Shown piece by piece: positions 11,338-21,851 of a DNA stretch of 64,000 bases. Made by a program: the position numbers and the translations under genes. Within the stretch, counting starts at the first letter, position 1. Each line of letters starts with the position of its first letter. Under the pieces are notes generated by a model. It did no database searches and was not told the DNA's origin. It saw only the letters and a list, made by a program, of their open reading frames with translations. Source of the DNA: Pestalotiopsis fici W106-1 (lineage: Eukaryota; Ascomycota; Sordariomycetes; Amphisphaeriales; Sporocadaceae); assembly GCF_000516985.1 (NCBI RefSeq), contig NW_006917106.1, positions 183,024 to 247,023 of the forward strand, read 5' to 3'.

Positions 11338-13186
11338 ATGCCTAGGACATTATTACTCTGTTTTATTCATGGGTTCAAGGGTGATGACGATACGTTCCAA
11401 TCGTTTCCCCATGACTTGAAAATCCAAGTCGCAAAACAAATTCCCAATCACAATGTTGAGTCTGTGGTTTATCCAAAGTATGAGACAAAGGGAGAATTAG
11501 CACAGTCTACGGAACAGTTCTTGTCATGGTATGCGTTGTCTGGAATCAAACAGAATGGACAGAAGAGCTAACATGACCCAGGTTACGTGAAAGAGTCATG
11601 GATGTGCGCAAAGCACACAGTGAGAAGCCCTGGCCACCTCACGATCGTGATGTTGGTGTTATCTTGGTCGCACATTCAATGGGGTAAGCACAATCAACGG
11701 TTTTGAATAGACTCAGGCTGAAACCTCTTTGCATAGTGGCTTTGTGGCAGCAGATGCGCTCTTCTCAGTCTTGAATGAGAAAATCGCCAACAAGGACGCT
11801 GACGACACCCCGATTTTCCCACTCATTCAAGGCATCTTGACATTTGATACCCCGTACAACGGCCTTGCGCGTTCCATGTTTGTTTACGGCGCTTTCTCCA
11901 ACTACCAGAAAGTCAGCAGTGTGTTTAACGTCATGACTGCTATATCCGCTGCAGCACCAGCACAGCTCAGTAAGCTCTCACTGAAGCGTGCTACGGCTTC
12001 TGCCGTTCCTGCGCGTAGCTCGAATCCAGCATGGAAGAGCTGGCAGCTGATCGCGGTCAAAACCGGCACTGTTGGGGCCATTGCTGCCGGTGGTGTGGCT
12101 GCTTACATGCATCGAAAGCAGATCATGGAGGGCATGAGAAACATGAGGAACATCAATCGCGAAAGTGTTCAAGAATCCGTCAAAGAAGGATACCAGAATA
12201 GTGTCGACGCGCTCGGCCAGGGCCTTGCCTACATCAACCGTGGTAACGTCGGAAAATCATTTGAATATCTCTCGGACCATTTTACGTTCATCGGCTCGCT
12301 GATGAAGCAGCAAGAGTTGAGTAGACGTCTGGAACGCATGGGTGAACTCAAAGGCGTGGGAATCCATGACTTTTACACATCACTCGGCGAAAATGGCGTC
12401 TGGAGCGGTGGTTACTTTGTTCCAGAAAGAACATTCTGTGCGATTCCTGAAAAGGAACATGTTGCGAGTCACATTTTCTCGAAACAAGTCATCACGGAGA
12501 CGGAAGACGAAGTGCAAGCGCACATGAGCATGTTCAAGAGAGACAAGAACATCAACTACGAACAAATGACCGACACCGCCAGCGAACTTGTCATTTCATG
12601 GTTCAATGAAGACTCCATAATTGTCGAGGACCCAAAGTTCGCAGCTCCGGCGCCGCCCGAGGTTGTTGAAGAGCCTGTATCAACAACCGGAGATGGCACG
12701 GAGATCCCTCAGACAGAGACAGTAGCCGATGAGGCTAATGTTGAAGAAGACAAGGATTACGATGGTGACTCGTTGCCAGACGAGTCGCCACTTGACATTG
12801 CGGCAGCGGCTTCCATGGTGCCGCTCCCTGATGATGACGACACGGCTCCGGAGACTATCGAGGCCAAAGATTCGGCGCAAAGCACTTACATGAGATACTT
12901 GTTTGGAGTCGCCCAGCAGGCCGGTACTGGCATCAAGTCATACGTACCAAGAACCATGCCTGAGATGCCATCAGGGCCGAGCTTCAAGTCGTACATTCCA
13001 AGTCAGATGCCCTCAATGCCTCAGATGCCCAATCTGCCCTCGATGAGTGTCTTCTCGCGGAGCAAAAAAACAGATTCTGGTACCGACTTGACGGAACAGG
13101 TCAACACGAACAAGTCACCGGAGAGTGATACCGCAGCAACAATGACAACAACAGAAGGCCCGGTGATGGAGGAGCAGAAGTCTTGA
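11338..13186 (+). CDS. Alpha/beta hydrolase, DUF676/lipase-like serine esterase
   Basis: Three exons: 11338-11528, 11582-11683 and 11737-13186. The two 53-nt introns give 580 aa. The N-terminus L-C-F-I-H-G-F-K-G-D-D-D is the oxyanion-hole HG region of alpha/beta hydrolases. A nucleophile elbow A-H-S-M-G-G is assembled across the second intron, with Ser96 the probable nucleophile. This matches putative serine esterases of the DUF676/PGAP1-like group. A possible membrane segment lies near residues 205-225 (I-A-V-K-T-G-T-V-G-A-I-A-A-G-G-V-A-A-Y-M). The C-terminal third is acidic and low-complexity, with M-P-x-M-P repeats. The catalytic Asp and His were not assigned with confidence. It lies between LEA-like genes on the same strand, so a role in lipid or membrane remodelling under stress is possible but only inferred. 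Confidence 0.85.
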
Positions 13187-14039
13187 ATAAGTTAGAAGTC
13201 GGCGTGCAGAGTCCATTGCTAGACCGACAGTCTATTTATAATGACGGGATTTCCAGAATGTGACGATAGATGGCTTGGGCCTGGCGATTCCTTTAAAATA
13301 CCTATAATTCTACGAGCATACACAAGTTACCGATTACACCTAGTATAAGTTATCACAGTTGCAAACCTAAGTAATACCTGCTTCCCAGCATAACTACTAA
13401 ATACAACACCGGGCTGATTTCAATATTCAAATTTATGCGATTGGTCCGACTAATGAGAGACTCAATCACAACCTTTCTTATTACAAATGCCAAGGTCACT
13501 GCAGCTGTACTTGATTGAGGCGGGCTCTTTGGTTCCCATTTGGCTGCTGACCGGCGATCGGGCATAAGAGGCTAATCTCGTTTCACCTACATGACAACTA
13601 CTTTAAGCTTCCAGATATCCGAAATACCCTGAATAGCTCAAGTGGTCCGGGCTTGGGACTGCGAGCTCTCTAGACTTGGGGGGATTACAGTTCCTATTCA
13701 ATAATAACCTAATTAACTCAAGTGCAAACTAGGTTTGTACCACGTCCAATAGCAGCATTATGGACAAATCATGCCAGACACCCTTCCATGTGATCCTACA
13801 GGATTTCATGGTGTGGCAAAGTTTCTCCTCCGGTGCTGACGTATCCAGGTCGTGACAATTGCGGGGTCTTATACATCATTGTGATGGATCCAAAGCTCAT
13901 ATAAAGAGGCTCCCACAATCTTCACTCCATGATCTTTCAGCTTTGGTTGTGACACAATTCGACACCCAAAACGTTTGAACTACTATTAATATCATTTTAT
14001 TGGAACACCCAAACTCAAATCTCACATAAACATACCATC
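13187..14039. other. Intergenic region with promoter of mini-LEA gene
   Basis: No gene is seen. A stretch near 13630-13690 (A-G-C-T-C-A-A-G-T-G-G) resembles a tRNA D-arm but no matching acceptor or T-arm follows. Confidence 0.4.
13900..13906 (+). promoter_or_regulatory. TATA box of the mini-LEA gene
   Basis: TATAAAG lies 134 bases before ATG 14040, a usual spacing for fungal genes with a short leader. It is followed by a C/A-rich leader. Confidence 0.5.
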
Positions 14040-14357
14040 ATGAGCAACCCAGAGCAAAACAAACAACAGCAGCAGGGCGGCGGTTTGCTCGGCGGTCTCA
14101 TGGGCGGCGTCGACAACGTCCTGACTGGTGGCCAACAAGCCCAGGGACAAGGCGGACTGCTTGGAGGCCTTGGCGGCACCGTGGGCAAGACCACCGAAGG
14201 TCTTGGTAACACCTTGAATCAAACTGGCCAAGGTGTCGGCAATCTGGCCAAGGGAGTCACAGATGGCGCGGGAAACACGGTTGGAGGTGCGACCGACTCG
14301 CTAGGAAACACAGTAAAGGGTGTCGCCGGAGGGGAACGGAAGCCGCAGCAAGGCTAA
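14040..14357 (+). CDS. Small Gly/Gln-rich LEA-like protein
   Basis: A single-exon 105-aa protein with ATG in an ACCATCATGA context. The first third is Gln/Gly-rich with G-G-L-L-G-G-L-type runs. The remainder is built of V-G-x-x-(T/A)-x-G-(V/L)-G-N-(T/L)-type units such as G-N-L-A-K-G-V-T-D-G-A-G-N-T-V-G-G. The same units occur in the LEA region of the giant gene 4 kb upstream (G-V-T-D-T-V-G-G-A-T-G). It therefore looks like a stand-alone member of the same repeat family, perhaps derived from it by duplication. It has no signal peptide or membrane segment. A TATA box and strong start context suggest a real, probably inducible gene. A stress-protective role is inferred from composition only. 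Confidence 0.75.
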   Translation: MSNPEQNKQQQQGGGLLGGLMGGVDNVLTGGQQAQGQGGLLGGLGGTVGKTTEGLGNTLNQTGQGVGNLAKGVTDGAGNTVGGATDSLGNTVKGVAGGERKPQQG

Positions 14358-14774
14358 GCTCTGCGGCTTGTTGTCTACGGATATGTTACGAGACGACAAA
14401 TGAACGCTTTTCCGCGGTACACGTACCAGCATGCGGCGGTCACTTGCAACAAGGGAGGAGTATCCCATCAATCATTGTTATAGTGCACCAGCTACTTTTC
14501 ACGAGTCTATACATCTAAATGGCTTCGATCCCTGTTTGCGATGATGTACATGCTGTGCTGGAGGGTGACCTCGGTACTACCCTAATCTTGAGATACGTTT
14601 TGTCTTGGAAACACTGGTTCGATGCTCCTTGTATCCGTTCTACCGTTTGTTCTAAACCAATCGACCCTGCACTTTCCAAACTTGATTTATACTGTCAACC
14701 AACCGTGTGCAAATGGGTGCTAGGTGACTGATGGATACATGTCAAGCATGTAGTACCTGGCCCGTCGCTGGAAC
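14358..14774. other. Intergenic region
   Basis: Between the mini-LEA gene and the convergent acetyltransferase gene. No gene is seen; it is the 3' flank of both. Confidence 0.4.
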
Positions 14775-15548
14775 TCAGTCTGCACCGGAATATTTCATGA
14801 CTTCGTGCCATATGATTCCTTTCCCATCGAGTCGTTCGATAGTCGTATTGTGAAGATCCTCGAATCCGACTGATTTGTACAGCGGATGGCCTGCCTCAGT
14901 ACCTGTCAACGTGGTTGGTAGTCCCAAGTTATCTGCAATTTCCATTCCCCAGTCGAGGTGGGTTTTGGCAAATCCATGGCCGTCCCACTGGGGGTGTGTC
15001 GCAAGCCCTCCGACATATACCTGGTGCTTGAAGACAGCATCTAAATACTTCTTCTCCGACTCCAGGATACTTTTGTAATAATGATCGACTCGTGTCGTGT
15101 TCGTATCAAGCCGCTGTGAGCAATTACCCGTACCTCCGAACATCAAAGATGCAAACGTGCTGTCGGGCATTCCCGTCCTGTTGAAATCCCAGACGGAAAA
15201 GGAAACAACGCGGGAACCCGACCGGGCTGTTCGGTCGGGTACCGCAATAACCTTGAAGACGTACGCGTCTGGGCTGTCGTCTTCAAGCACTGACTTGTAT
15301 ACGTCTCTGGCACACTGCCAGGCGTACCCGGGGTACTTGTCTTGAAATTGGTGGAGATAATCCCAATATGGGGCAGTAGAGAACGCGTCAATGGTTACTG
15401 TTGCAATATCGCCGGCATCGTCGGCCGTGGCGTTTCTAAACACAAACGCAACATTGCTAAGTGGAATCTGATCAAGTGAATGCGCCAGTAAAGCGGGCAG
15501 ACACGCAATCGCTGCCAAGAAAAGGGGTAGATTTATTGTTCCCTTCAT
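14775..15548 (-). CDS. Secreted GNAT-family N-acetyltransferase
   Basis: A single-exon 257-aa protein. The N-terminus M-K-G-T-I-N-L-P-L-F-L-A-A-I-A-C-L-P-A-L is a clear signal peptide. The body matches the GCN5-related acetyltransferase fold: an A-x-D-A-G-D-I-A start, and an acetyl-CoA loop Q-W-D-G-H-G-F-A fitting the (Q/R)-x-x-G-x-(G/A) signature, preceded by Y-V-G-G-L-A-T-H-P. The segment E-A-G-H-P-L-Y-K-S-V-G-F is the usual GNAT C-terminal motif. Several N-x-(S/T) sequons and Cys residues are consistent with secretion. GNAT enzymes use acetyl-CoA, a cytosolic metabolite, so an export signal is odd; the protein may act in the secretory pathway or bind another ligand. The substrate is unknown. 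Confidence 0.85.
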   Translation of the reverse strand: MKGTINLPLFLAAIACLPALLAHSLDQIPLSNVAFVFRNATADDAGDIATVTIDAFSTAPYWDYLHQFQDKYPGYAWQCARDVYKSVLEDDSPDAYVFKVIAVPDRTARSGSRVVSFSVWDFNRTGMPDSTFASLMFGGTGNCSQRLDTNTTRVDHYYKSILESEKKYLDAVFKHQVYVGGLATHPQWDGHGFAKTHLDWGMEIADNLGLPTTLTGTEAGHPLYKSVGFEDLHNTTIERLDGKGIIWHEVMKYSGAD

Positions 15549-16969
15549 ATTGTAGAATTTAGACAGCGCAAAAAATGCAGTGGTGGGGATTGAAAATCAG
15601 CTGCGACTTTTGCCATTTTGGAGGTCGGCGTTGGATTTTCGGCGCGCCAGAGAATCCCGGCCCAGTATGATATGATACGATGCAAATCAGTTCCGAACTC
15701 CGACTTGATGTGGCCTCGCGAGAAAAAAAAAAAAGGGCAGCATTCAATTGGTAAAGAAGTCTAAGTCTTTTACATGGATGAACTTGAGTAGAAATGATCA
15801 TATACGGCGAGATAGGAGTGTTTACAATTTGCCGAACCTTGAGATATGGACGAATGAACGCGTACCTAGGGAGTAAATCCATATGCATCAACTTTTTCTT
15901 AACCTTTTAACGATTACTTTTCTCCCACTGTACGCTTATTTGAAGATTGCCTCTTGCGTTTGTTAGAAATAATTTTGCCTCATGTCTAATCTAGTTTACT
16001 ACAGTATCATGAATCAGGACGCATCAAAACCTTTGACCCAGGATCTCATATCCACAATCCTTCCGAGGATATGCTACCCTGCTTTCCAACTTCTTTCTGT
16101 GCCAGTTGCCGCGTATCTGCATTCGAATAGAATCAGTTATGTATTGGACGGAGGATTGGGTTTTCTATTTGGCCTTGGGATTTATCTTATCCATATTAGT
16201 GTCATAGAAATAGAGTTCGAGTCGTTGAGGAGTATATTAAAAGGGGTGCGGCTTTATTTAATCTGATAAGGTAGGTAGCTTTGAGAACTAACGGTAGATG
16301 AGGCCCTATTGCCGAGTGGTAGAAGCAGCAGCAGGTCTCGTGCTCACCCAGCTTGGCTATTTGATGAATTTTAATGAAATCAGGTTTCGATGAGTTGAAA
16401 GGGTCACTTTTTACAAGTGATTGCTTCATGTTACATTGCTATCTGCAGTGGTTCGCAAAATTTTGTAGTTAGCCTGTGAAGATGATTAAATGCATCAAAG
16501 TGCGGCTAAAGTAGCTGGCAGAAGCTGCTTCATACGGCTACTATTGGCAGCTTGTATTGATTACTCATGACCATTCAATAAGGGATATCTTCCTTGGTGT
16601 GTTGGCAAGTTCCGCTCCCGTTTGATCGAGTTGTGCATATTAACACGGGTCGAACAATGGAGGCTTGTTTTTTTCTGTAGGGTTAAATAGGATGAGATTC
16701 TTTCCATGTTTAATGATAAGTAGGTTGATCCCGCCAGCCATTTTCTATTGCATCTTTTGAGTCCGGTAGACGCTTACTCTCACTTGAGTTGCCACAGTTA
16801 CGGGGATCTTCACGAGTTTATTGGACGATTCTTCTTCAACGAAATACCATTCAAAGATCACTGATTCTAGTGGGCATTTACCCGTCGACAAGAGCACGAG
16901 GTTTAGCACTCGTCGTCACTTGGTATAAATCATCATAATCAAGACGAGCCTCCACCATAAACCAGCAGC
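15549..16969. other. Intergenic region with one doubtful small open frame
   Basis: The open frame 15982-16266 (94 aa, plus, ATG start, two hydrophobic segments) has no recognised motif and may be chance. The rest holds the promoter of the acetyltransferase gene and AT-rich DNA. A segment near 16306-16330 resembles a tRNA D-arm without the rest of a tRNA. Confidence 0.3.
16924..16930 (+). promoter_or_regulatory. TATA box of the small membrane protein gene
   Basis: TATAAAT lies 46 bases before ATG 16970, with a C/A-rich leader between them. Confidence 0.45.
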
Positions 16970-17221
16970 ATGGCCTCTCTATACCTCTCCGAGCAAAATT
17001 CTTTACACGTACAAGTCAAAATAATCACCTCGGTTCTTGCGCTATTAGGTATATTATGGATCGCACTGGCAATCCTGTTTTTCTACCAATTCCGCAAGCC
17101 ACTCGTTGGTGATCTGTATCGGCTTGGGAGCACAAGATCCAGTCAATGGAACAAAGACATGGGCACAGAGGAATCTATCGAGCTTGAACAGATGGGCGTA
17201 CATGGGGAGCATCAATCATGA
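16970..17221 (+). CDS. Small single-pass membrane protein, unknown function
   Basis: An 83-aa single-exon protein. ATG 16970 has a good context (CAGCATGGCC) and is preceded by a TATA box. A single strongly hydrophobic helix of about 25 residues (about 20-43, V-K-I-I-T-S-V-L-A-L-L-G-I-L-W-I-A-L-A-I) is followed by a basic/aromatic stop-transfer segment (Y-Q-F-R-K) and an acidic tail. The topology suggests a tail facing the cytosol. I do not recognise the family. It could be chance, but the promoter, start context and helix together support a gene. Confidence 0.55.
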   Translation: MASLYLSEQNSLHVQVKIITSVLALLGILWIALAILFFYQFRKPLVGDLYRLGSTRSSQWNKDMGTEESIELEQMGVHGEHQS

Positions 17222-17317
17222 AATTTTTTTTATAACCGTTATTTGAAACACTTCGATTTTGGCCTGGGCCGGCTGAGCTCATTGGCTAAACACAAACCTG
17301 AATATTAGAGGCGTCAA

Positions 17318-18313
17318 TCATGAGGTCATCAAACCATTCCTCTGTGCCCGCCATTTTGCCCAGGAGACCACTATTTTTACGTCTGTTTCGTGCTGCTCTT
17401 GAGGAACATACATCCATCTCACCTCTTCACCATTCCAACCGCGATTCGGCAAAAACGCCTCCAGCATGTAGTAGTTATCTCTCATATAGGGGATGTCGGT
17501 AGTGGGCGGCCCACTCCGTTCGAGGAAATGATCCGTCTCCGAGACAATGTCGTCTTGGGTCAAACGAAATCTTCGCCGCTTATTTCCCTTGTTGGCGGCG
17601 TGGCGACTAATGGCGCGCACCGTAGATCTGAGATGCTCTTGAAGAAGCCTCGAGTGCCACAATGGGCTCACGATCGCTTTGCGAACGATGTCAGCGTGAA
17701 GCCCCACGAGTTTCCGGTTCCACTCGGGCTGTTTCCCTCGTGGGATGACCGGGATGGGCTCACCGGCATCGAGGTTTCCCTGCCAGTGTGCAAAATCGGG
17801 AATGATGTTCAGACTCGTCCAGCGCAGAAGACAGGCGAAACAGGTGCAAATCATAGTGGGATCAGGGGACTGCACATGCTGATACGGCTTGGTCAAGGCG
17901 TTCTTGAGCTCGACTCTGTCCATGCTCTGTAGAGATGCATGTGCGTCCGGATCGACATGCTCAAGTAAAACGGGCTTGTGAAAGCACTTTCGCAGACAAC
18001 GATACCGAAAGTCGCATACATTGTACGCGATCCTCTCCTCCTCAGCGCGAAGGAAGGCTTGATAGGCCTTACTCACACGCACAAGGTTGAATAAGGTACT
18101 GGGTTGGCAATAGTACAGTATCTCGAGCACCAGTTCGTGCGGAAGATCCAGGATGTGCGTCACGTGCGATTTGACCTTGTGCTTCTTTTCCCGGAGCCGT
18201 TGCCTCTTCTCGGCGCGTTCTGTACGCTTGGAGCGCAGTAGCAGTGGTTCCGTTTTGTCTTCCAAGGGCTGGAGGTCTTGTTCCTCTCCAACCTGCTCGA
18301 CCACTTTCCGCAT
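17318..18313 (-). CDS. F-box domain protein
   Basis: A single-exon 331-aa protein starting at the ATG whose first base is 18313; the frame is open further upstream but without an ATG. After a basic segment (about 27-50) comes an F-box, about residues 54-90, reading L-D-L-P-H-E-L-V-L-E-I-L-Y-Y-C and continuing to L-V-R-V-S-K-A-Y. F-box proteins dock substrates to SCF ubiquitin ligases through Skp1. The C-terminal two thirds contain scattered Cys (R-Y-R-C-L-R-K-C and C-T-C-F-A-C) and Trp residues but no leucine-rich or WD repeats that I can recognise. The substrate is unknown. This is a common large, fast-evolving family in fungi. Confidence 0.75.
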   Translation of the reverse strand: MRKVVEQVGEEQDLQPLEDKTEPLLLRSKRTERAEKRQRLREKKHKVKSHVTHILDLPHELVLEILYYCQPSTLFNLVRVSKAYQAFLRAEEERIAYNVCDFRYRCLRKCFHKPVLLEHVDPDAHASLQSMDRVELKNALTKPYQHVQSPDPTMICTCFACLLRWTSLNIIPDFAHWQGNLDAGEPIPVIPRGKQPEWNRKLVGLHADIVRKAIVSPLWHSRLLQEHLRSTVRAISRHAANKGNKRRRFRLTQDDIVSETDHFLERSGPPTTDIPYMRDNYYMLEAFLPNRGWNGEEVRWMYVPQEQHETDVKIVVSWAKWRAQRNGLMTS

Positions 18314-19369
18314 CGCAATGGCTAGGGTCCCAGAAAAATGCGCAGGTAGATAGCAAGACAATATGAGTGTTCGAAAGCCAGGAGGAAGAATCTGCTCCTA
18401 GCCTTGTTGAAAGGATTGTCCGCAAACGTATTATGTTAGTTAGGGTGTACACGTTAAATTGCAAGTTGGAATTTGCACTGACGGCATCGCCACAAGCCCT
18501 ACGTACCGAGCTTACTCGGGGCACTGATGCTAGATGTACATACTGCTTGCTGCTAGGCACCTACTGAGGTGCTGGGACTTTTTAGTGGAGAAACGCCACC
18601 AAAGAAAGCACCATTTGCGGGGCAAATTTTGCCTCTGGTAGAAAATTGAAGTCTTTTTGAGAATGATGATACTCATCAGTCTTTTAATGTATTGATAGAC
18701 TTTTCAGCCTGCAGTACGATGCACATAAATTGTTACATAGCACTAGAGGCTTGATCATCAAATAGGTCAGCCAGTAAGACAAGATTTGTACATATCCATG
18801 GTACCTTGGTAGGTAGATATCATGAGCGGAACGTTTGTAATTTTTTTTTTTCAACAGTGAGTAACCTAGAAAATATTGAACTGCAAAATGCATAGGTCAC
18901 TAAATTTTGTATGCCTGTCAAGGGCGCATGCATCGCAGCAAGGATACAAGTCTCTTGTGCCAAAGACTGGTAATCTCGAACTATCATATTCCATAATATA
19001 AATGTGCACAGTAATGAGCAACCTTGGTCCCAACCTAGTGGTGCATTTCTACTCTAGGTAGGTAGATAGCACTACAGAGTATTAATTGATTGCCCAACTC
19101 TGTCATACACTAGTGCCTAGGTACCCAGTAGGTAGTAGGTAAGCTCCAGTTGATATGGATGTAGGCAGCACAGTATTGAATAAGTGTCTACCTAGGTAGG
19201 AGGTAGTGACCCTCTTGAACCTAATGCAAACCTCCCATTTTCCGTGATGATTAATTGTTTTCCCATCCAAATCATCATCTGCCTTCTCTGAAATCTCGAT
19301 CCTTCCGACAGCGACGTGTGGGAGGCGTAAAGGACATCCATCGTAACACATCCTCAAGCCAGGGCGCGC
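18314..19369. other. Intergenic region with TAGGTAGG-type motifs
   Basis: No gene is seen. It is AT-rich and contains a cluster of CCTAGGTA/TAGGTAGG motifs at 19053-19210, a motif type seen repeatedly between genes in this window. Confidence 0.5.
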
Positions 19370-19861
19370 TTAAAGGGAAATGAACATGCCACCAAACAGA
19401 ATGACAATGGTGATGACGACGAGCGGCGTCTCAGGCCCAATGACCCCAATACCAGGCGCTGGCTGAATGACCAGATCCGCGACGATGCCGCTGGTGAAGT
19501 TGTTGGCCGCTTCAGTAAAAGCAATGGTGCTCAGATTTCCGCATTGCGCATTCAGATTCTGGTCCATCATCATGGCGGGAAACTTTGGCGACTGCGTATC
19601 CAGAATGCTCGAGGCTGCATCCGTGCCCATTGGTGCCGAGCGCAGAAACGCTGCGCGATACGTCGAGTTGAGGCCAATGACGGACAGGTTGGCCACCTTT
19701 GAGTAATTTTCGCAGATTGGGTTGAGGAGCGTGTTGGCACTTGGGCTCTGTCGGGGCGTAAGCACGCGAACCATGTCGCTGGCTGCGGCCGCCACTTGGA
19801 AGATGGAGAGCAGGAGGACAAGGCACCTCCAAGGCGTCGGGAGCTTCATTATACCGGCCAT
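19370..19861 (-). CDS. Secreted protein with C-terminal hydrophobic tail (surface protein)
   Basis: A single-exon 163-aa protein. Either the first ATG or the one four codons later (M-K-L-P-T-P-W) could be used; both keep a clear signal peptide ending near V-A-A-A-A-S-D. The mature region has two Cys (C-E-N-Y and C-G-N-L), several N-x-(S/T) sequons, and ends in an uninterrupted hydrophobic segment (P-L-V-V-I-T-I-V-I-L-F-G-G-M-F-I-S-L) with nothing basic after it. This layout fits a GPI-anchored or tail-anchored cell-surface protein. I recognise no enzymatic domain. An adhesin or wall-protein role is an inference. Confidence 0.65.
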   Translation of the reverse strand: MAGIMKLPTPWRCLVLLLSIFQVAAAASDMVRVLTPRQSPSANTLLNPICENYSKVANLSVIGLNSTYRAAFLRSAPMGTDAASSILDTQSPKFPAMMMDQNLNAQCGNLSTIAFTEAANNFTSGIVADLVIQPAPGIGVIGPETPLVVITIVILFGGMFISL

Positions 19862-21007
19862 TATATACGAGAGATGGAAGGGCGGGGAGAAGGCGTCGCG
19901 GCGGAGTAGAGAACAGGGACAATGTGGCGTTTAGTATATTATGATCTGTAGACGTCGTGGGCCTGCCACTAGAAACACAATTCAACGATACACGGATCCG
20001 AGGAAAGCGAACGTGTAGTTTCAAAAGTGACGAGATCAACTCACGAAAGGAAAAGAGAAGGGAAGAGAAGAAGGGGAGGAAGAGGGACTACGCAGGACTA
20101 CATATGTGCCTGGTAATAATGCAACCTACATATGCATATCTTGGAGCCTTGGTACTACACTACCTGTGGGAAGCCCCTCCCCAAGAACCTTGAAAGCTGG
20201 AGGAACAGTTCTCACAGCCCCAGGCCGCCCTTCCGCGTGCCATCCAGTATCGGGCCCTCAAACCTGGACCATCCATCTCATGCATCGAGTGTCATCTCGT
20301 CTCAGCTCTTGGGCCGAAAGGGTAGAGACGAGTGATGTCCTCCTGCTTCAGATTCCCTTTTCGGGGCGCTCAGATCCCACATGTCCCAGAAGCTGGAGTA
20401 GCAGATGGGATGGTGAGGGCGAGATACCGCCCACAATTGGCTGCTGCCCCCTGTTCAGCGGCCCTGGACCCACCAACTTGAGGCTGACAGCGAACGGCTC
20501 CGACTCCTGGCTGTGTGAAGATCAATCATTATTCGCTTGGGTTACCAATGTGCCCCTACCAGGGACTTGATGGGCTGCACTGCTCTCTTATCTGCCTGCT
20601 ATCTGCTCACGGAACATGGCAAAACCGAGAAAATAAGGACCTGAGATTGGAGTGCATTCTTTTCTCTTTTGATCCGCCCCAGTGATTTGCAGTACAGAGT
20701 TGCATTGCCAAGCAAAGTTAATTCGTGTTAAAGATCTGTCATCGATTTTTTAATATGCTTGATGTTATAATTGACAATGAAGACATCCCTACTAGATACA
20801 TACCTAGGTACGCAGTAGGTATGTACATAATGTAGCTACAACTTCTCAAGCTGCACCCGTTTGCCCGAGTCCAGATGTCGACTCCCTGGTAGCACTTTCA
20901 TGGAAGCTACATACCTAGTAGAACTTGCCGTGGTTATGTAGTGCTTATCTCTGGAAAAAGATTCCTCCCTCTGATATTCTCTCTCATTTTGTTTTCGACG
21001 TAACTTT

Positions 21008-21042
<35 letters not shown>

Positions 21043-21851
21043 ATGCGCTAGAAATAGAACTGTTCAATGGATTTGCGGCATCGCATCACGATTGGGCGCC
21101 ATTAAACGGTCGCGGGATTTCCAGCACATGAGCTTCGATGTGGTGGGTTTAGCCTGGGCGCTTACGGCCTGCATGGGACCTCTTTTTGCCGCTGGAGAAT
21201 AGACGGCCCCTCCCTGACCCCATGTCGTGGATATCAAGTCACAACCTATCATGCAGGGTAGACTGCATTTCGAGTCGCAAGTCTCGCTTCGTCGTGTGAA
21301 ATACTTGCATCCCTGCTGCATCGACCAAGAACCAGTACCTAGGGCCATTGTCTGTTAAAAATTAGAAGTGTATCCAACATGATGAATGCGGATGATTCAT
21401 TTATTTTCTTGCCAATGACGCAGTGCCTTTGTTTGCCAATACAGTTATTCAGAAATCAGCATTATGTATGAATACTAAACGAAGCGCAGTTTATATGAGG
21501 AGAAATACGCAATTGAACTGCTTTATTGCGTGATGTCGCTAAGAGCATCGAGATACTAACCGAGTGCCTATGCCCAAGGCCCGCCGACGTTGCTATGCAA
21601 GCTCATCAGGTCCGTCGGGGATTGCGATAATAATCCGCCAATTGAGCAACAAGATGATTGCGTATAGTGGATGCTCATTACAATATGCTCGGAGAACCAC
21701 CCGGATCGCCATCGTGGACCTTGATTGCGATGGCCATGATTGGGAAGTTGTGAAAGTCCATTTAAGGGCCAACGAGACAGAATCATCTTGAAAAGTTTGG
21801 TCTTGGTCGCATCAACAGAGAGCGCACGCTGCTCATCCGGCCATTTTCATC
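19862..21851. other. Long intergenic region upstream of the rhamnogalacturonan lyase
   Basis: About 2 kb without a supportable gene. It contains TAGGTA-type motifs (20800-20830) and a TC microsatellite. A minus-strand frame with an ATG (21064-21348, 94 aa, six Cys) shows no signal peptide or known motif and is left uncalled. Confidence 0.4.
21011..21040. repeat. (TC)15 microsatellite
   Basis: An uninterrupted TC dinucleotide run of 30 bases in intergenic DNA. Confidence 0.95.

Noticed and set aside
13630..13700. tRNA-like D-arm sequence
   Set aside because: No anticodon arm, T-arm consensus or acceptor pairing follows.
15982..16266. 94-aa plus-strand frame with two hydrophobic segments
   Set aside because: ATG is present but there is no promoter support or recognised family; too weak to call as a gene.
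16300..16400. GCCGAGTGG string resembling a tRNA-Ser/Leu D-arm
   Set aside because: D-stem does not pair and no properly spaced T-arm or acceptor stem was found.
21064..21348. Minus-strand 94-aa Cys-containing frame
   Set aside because: No signal peptide, so it does not fit a small secreted effector, and no other evidence was seen.
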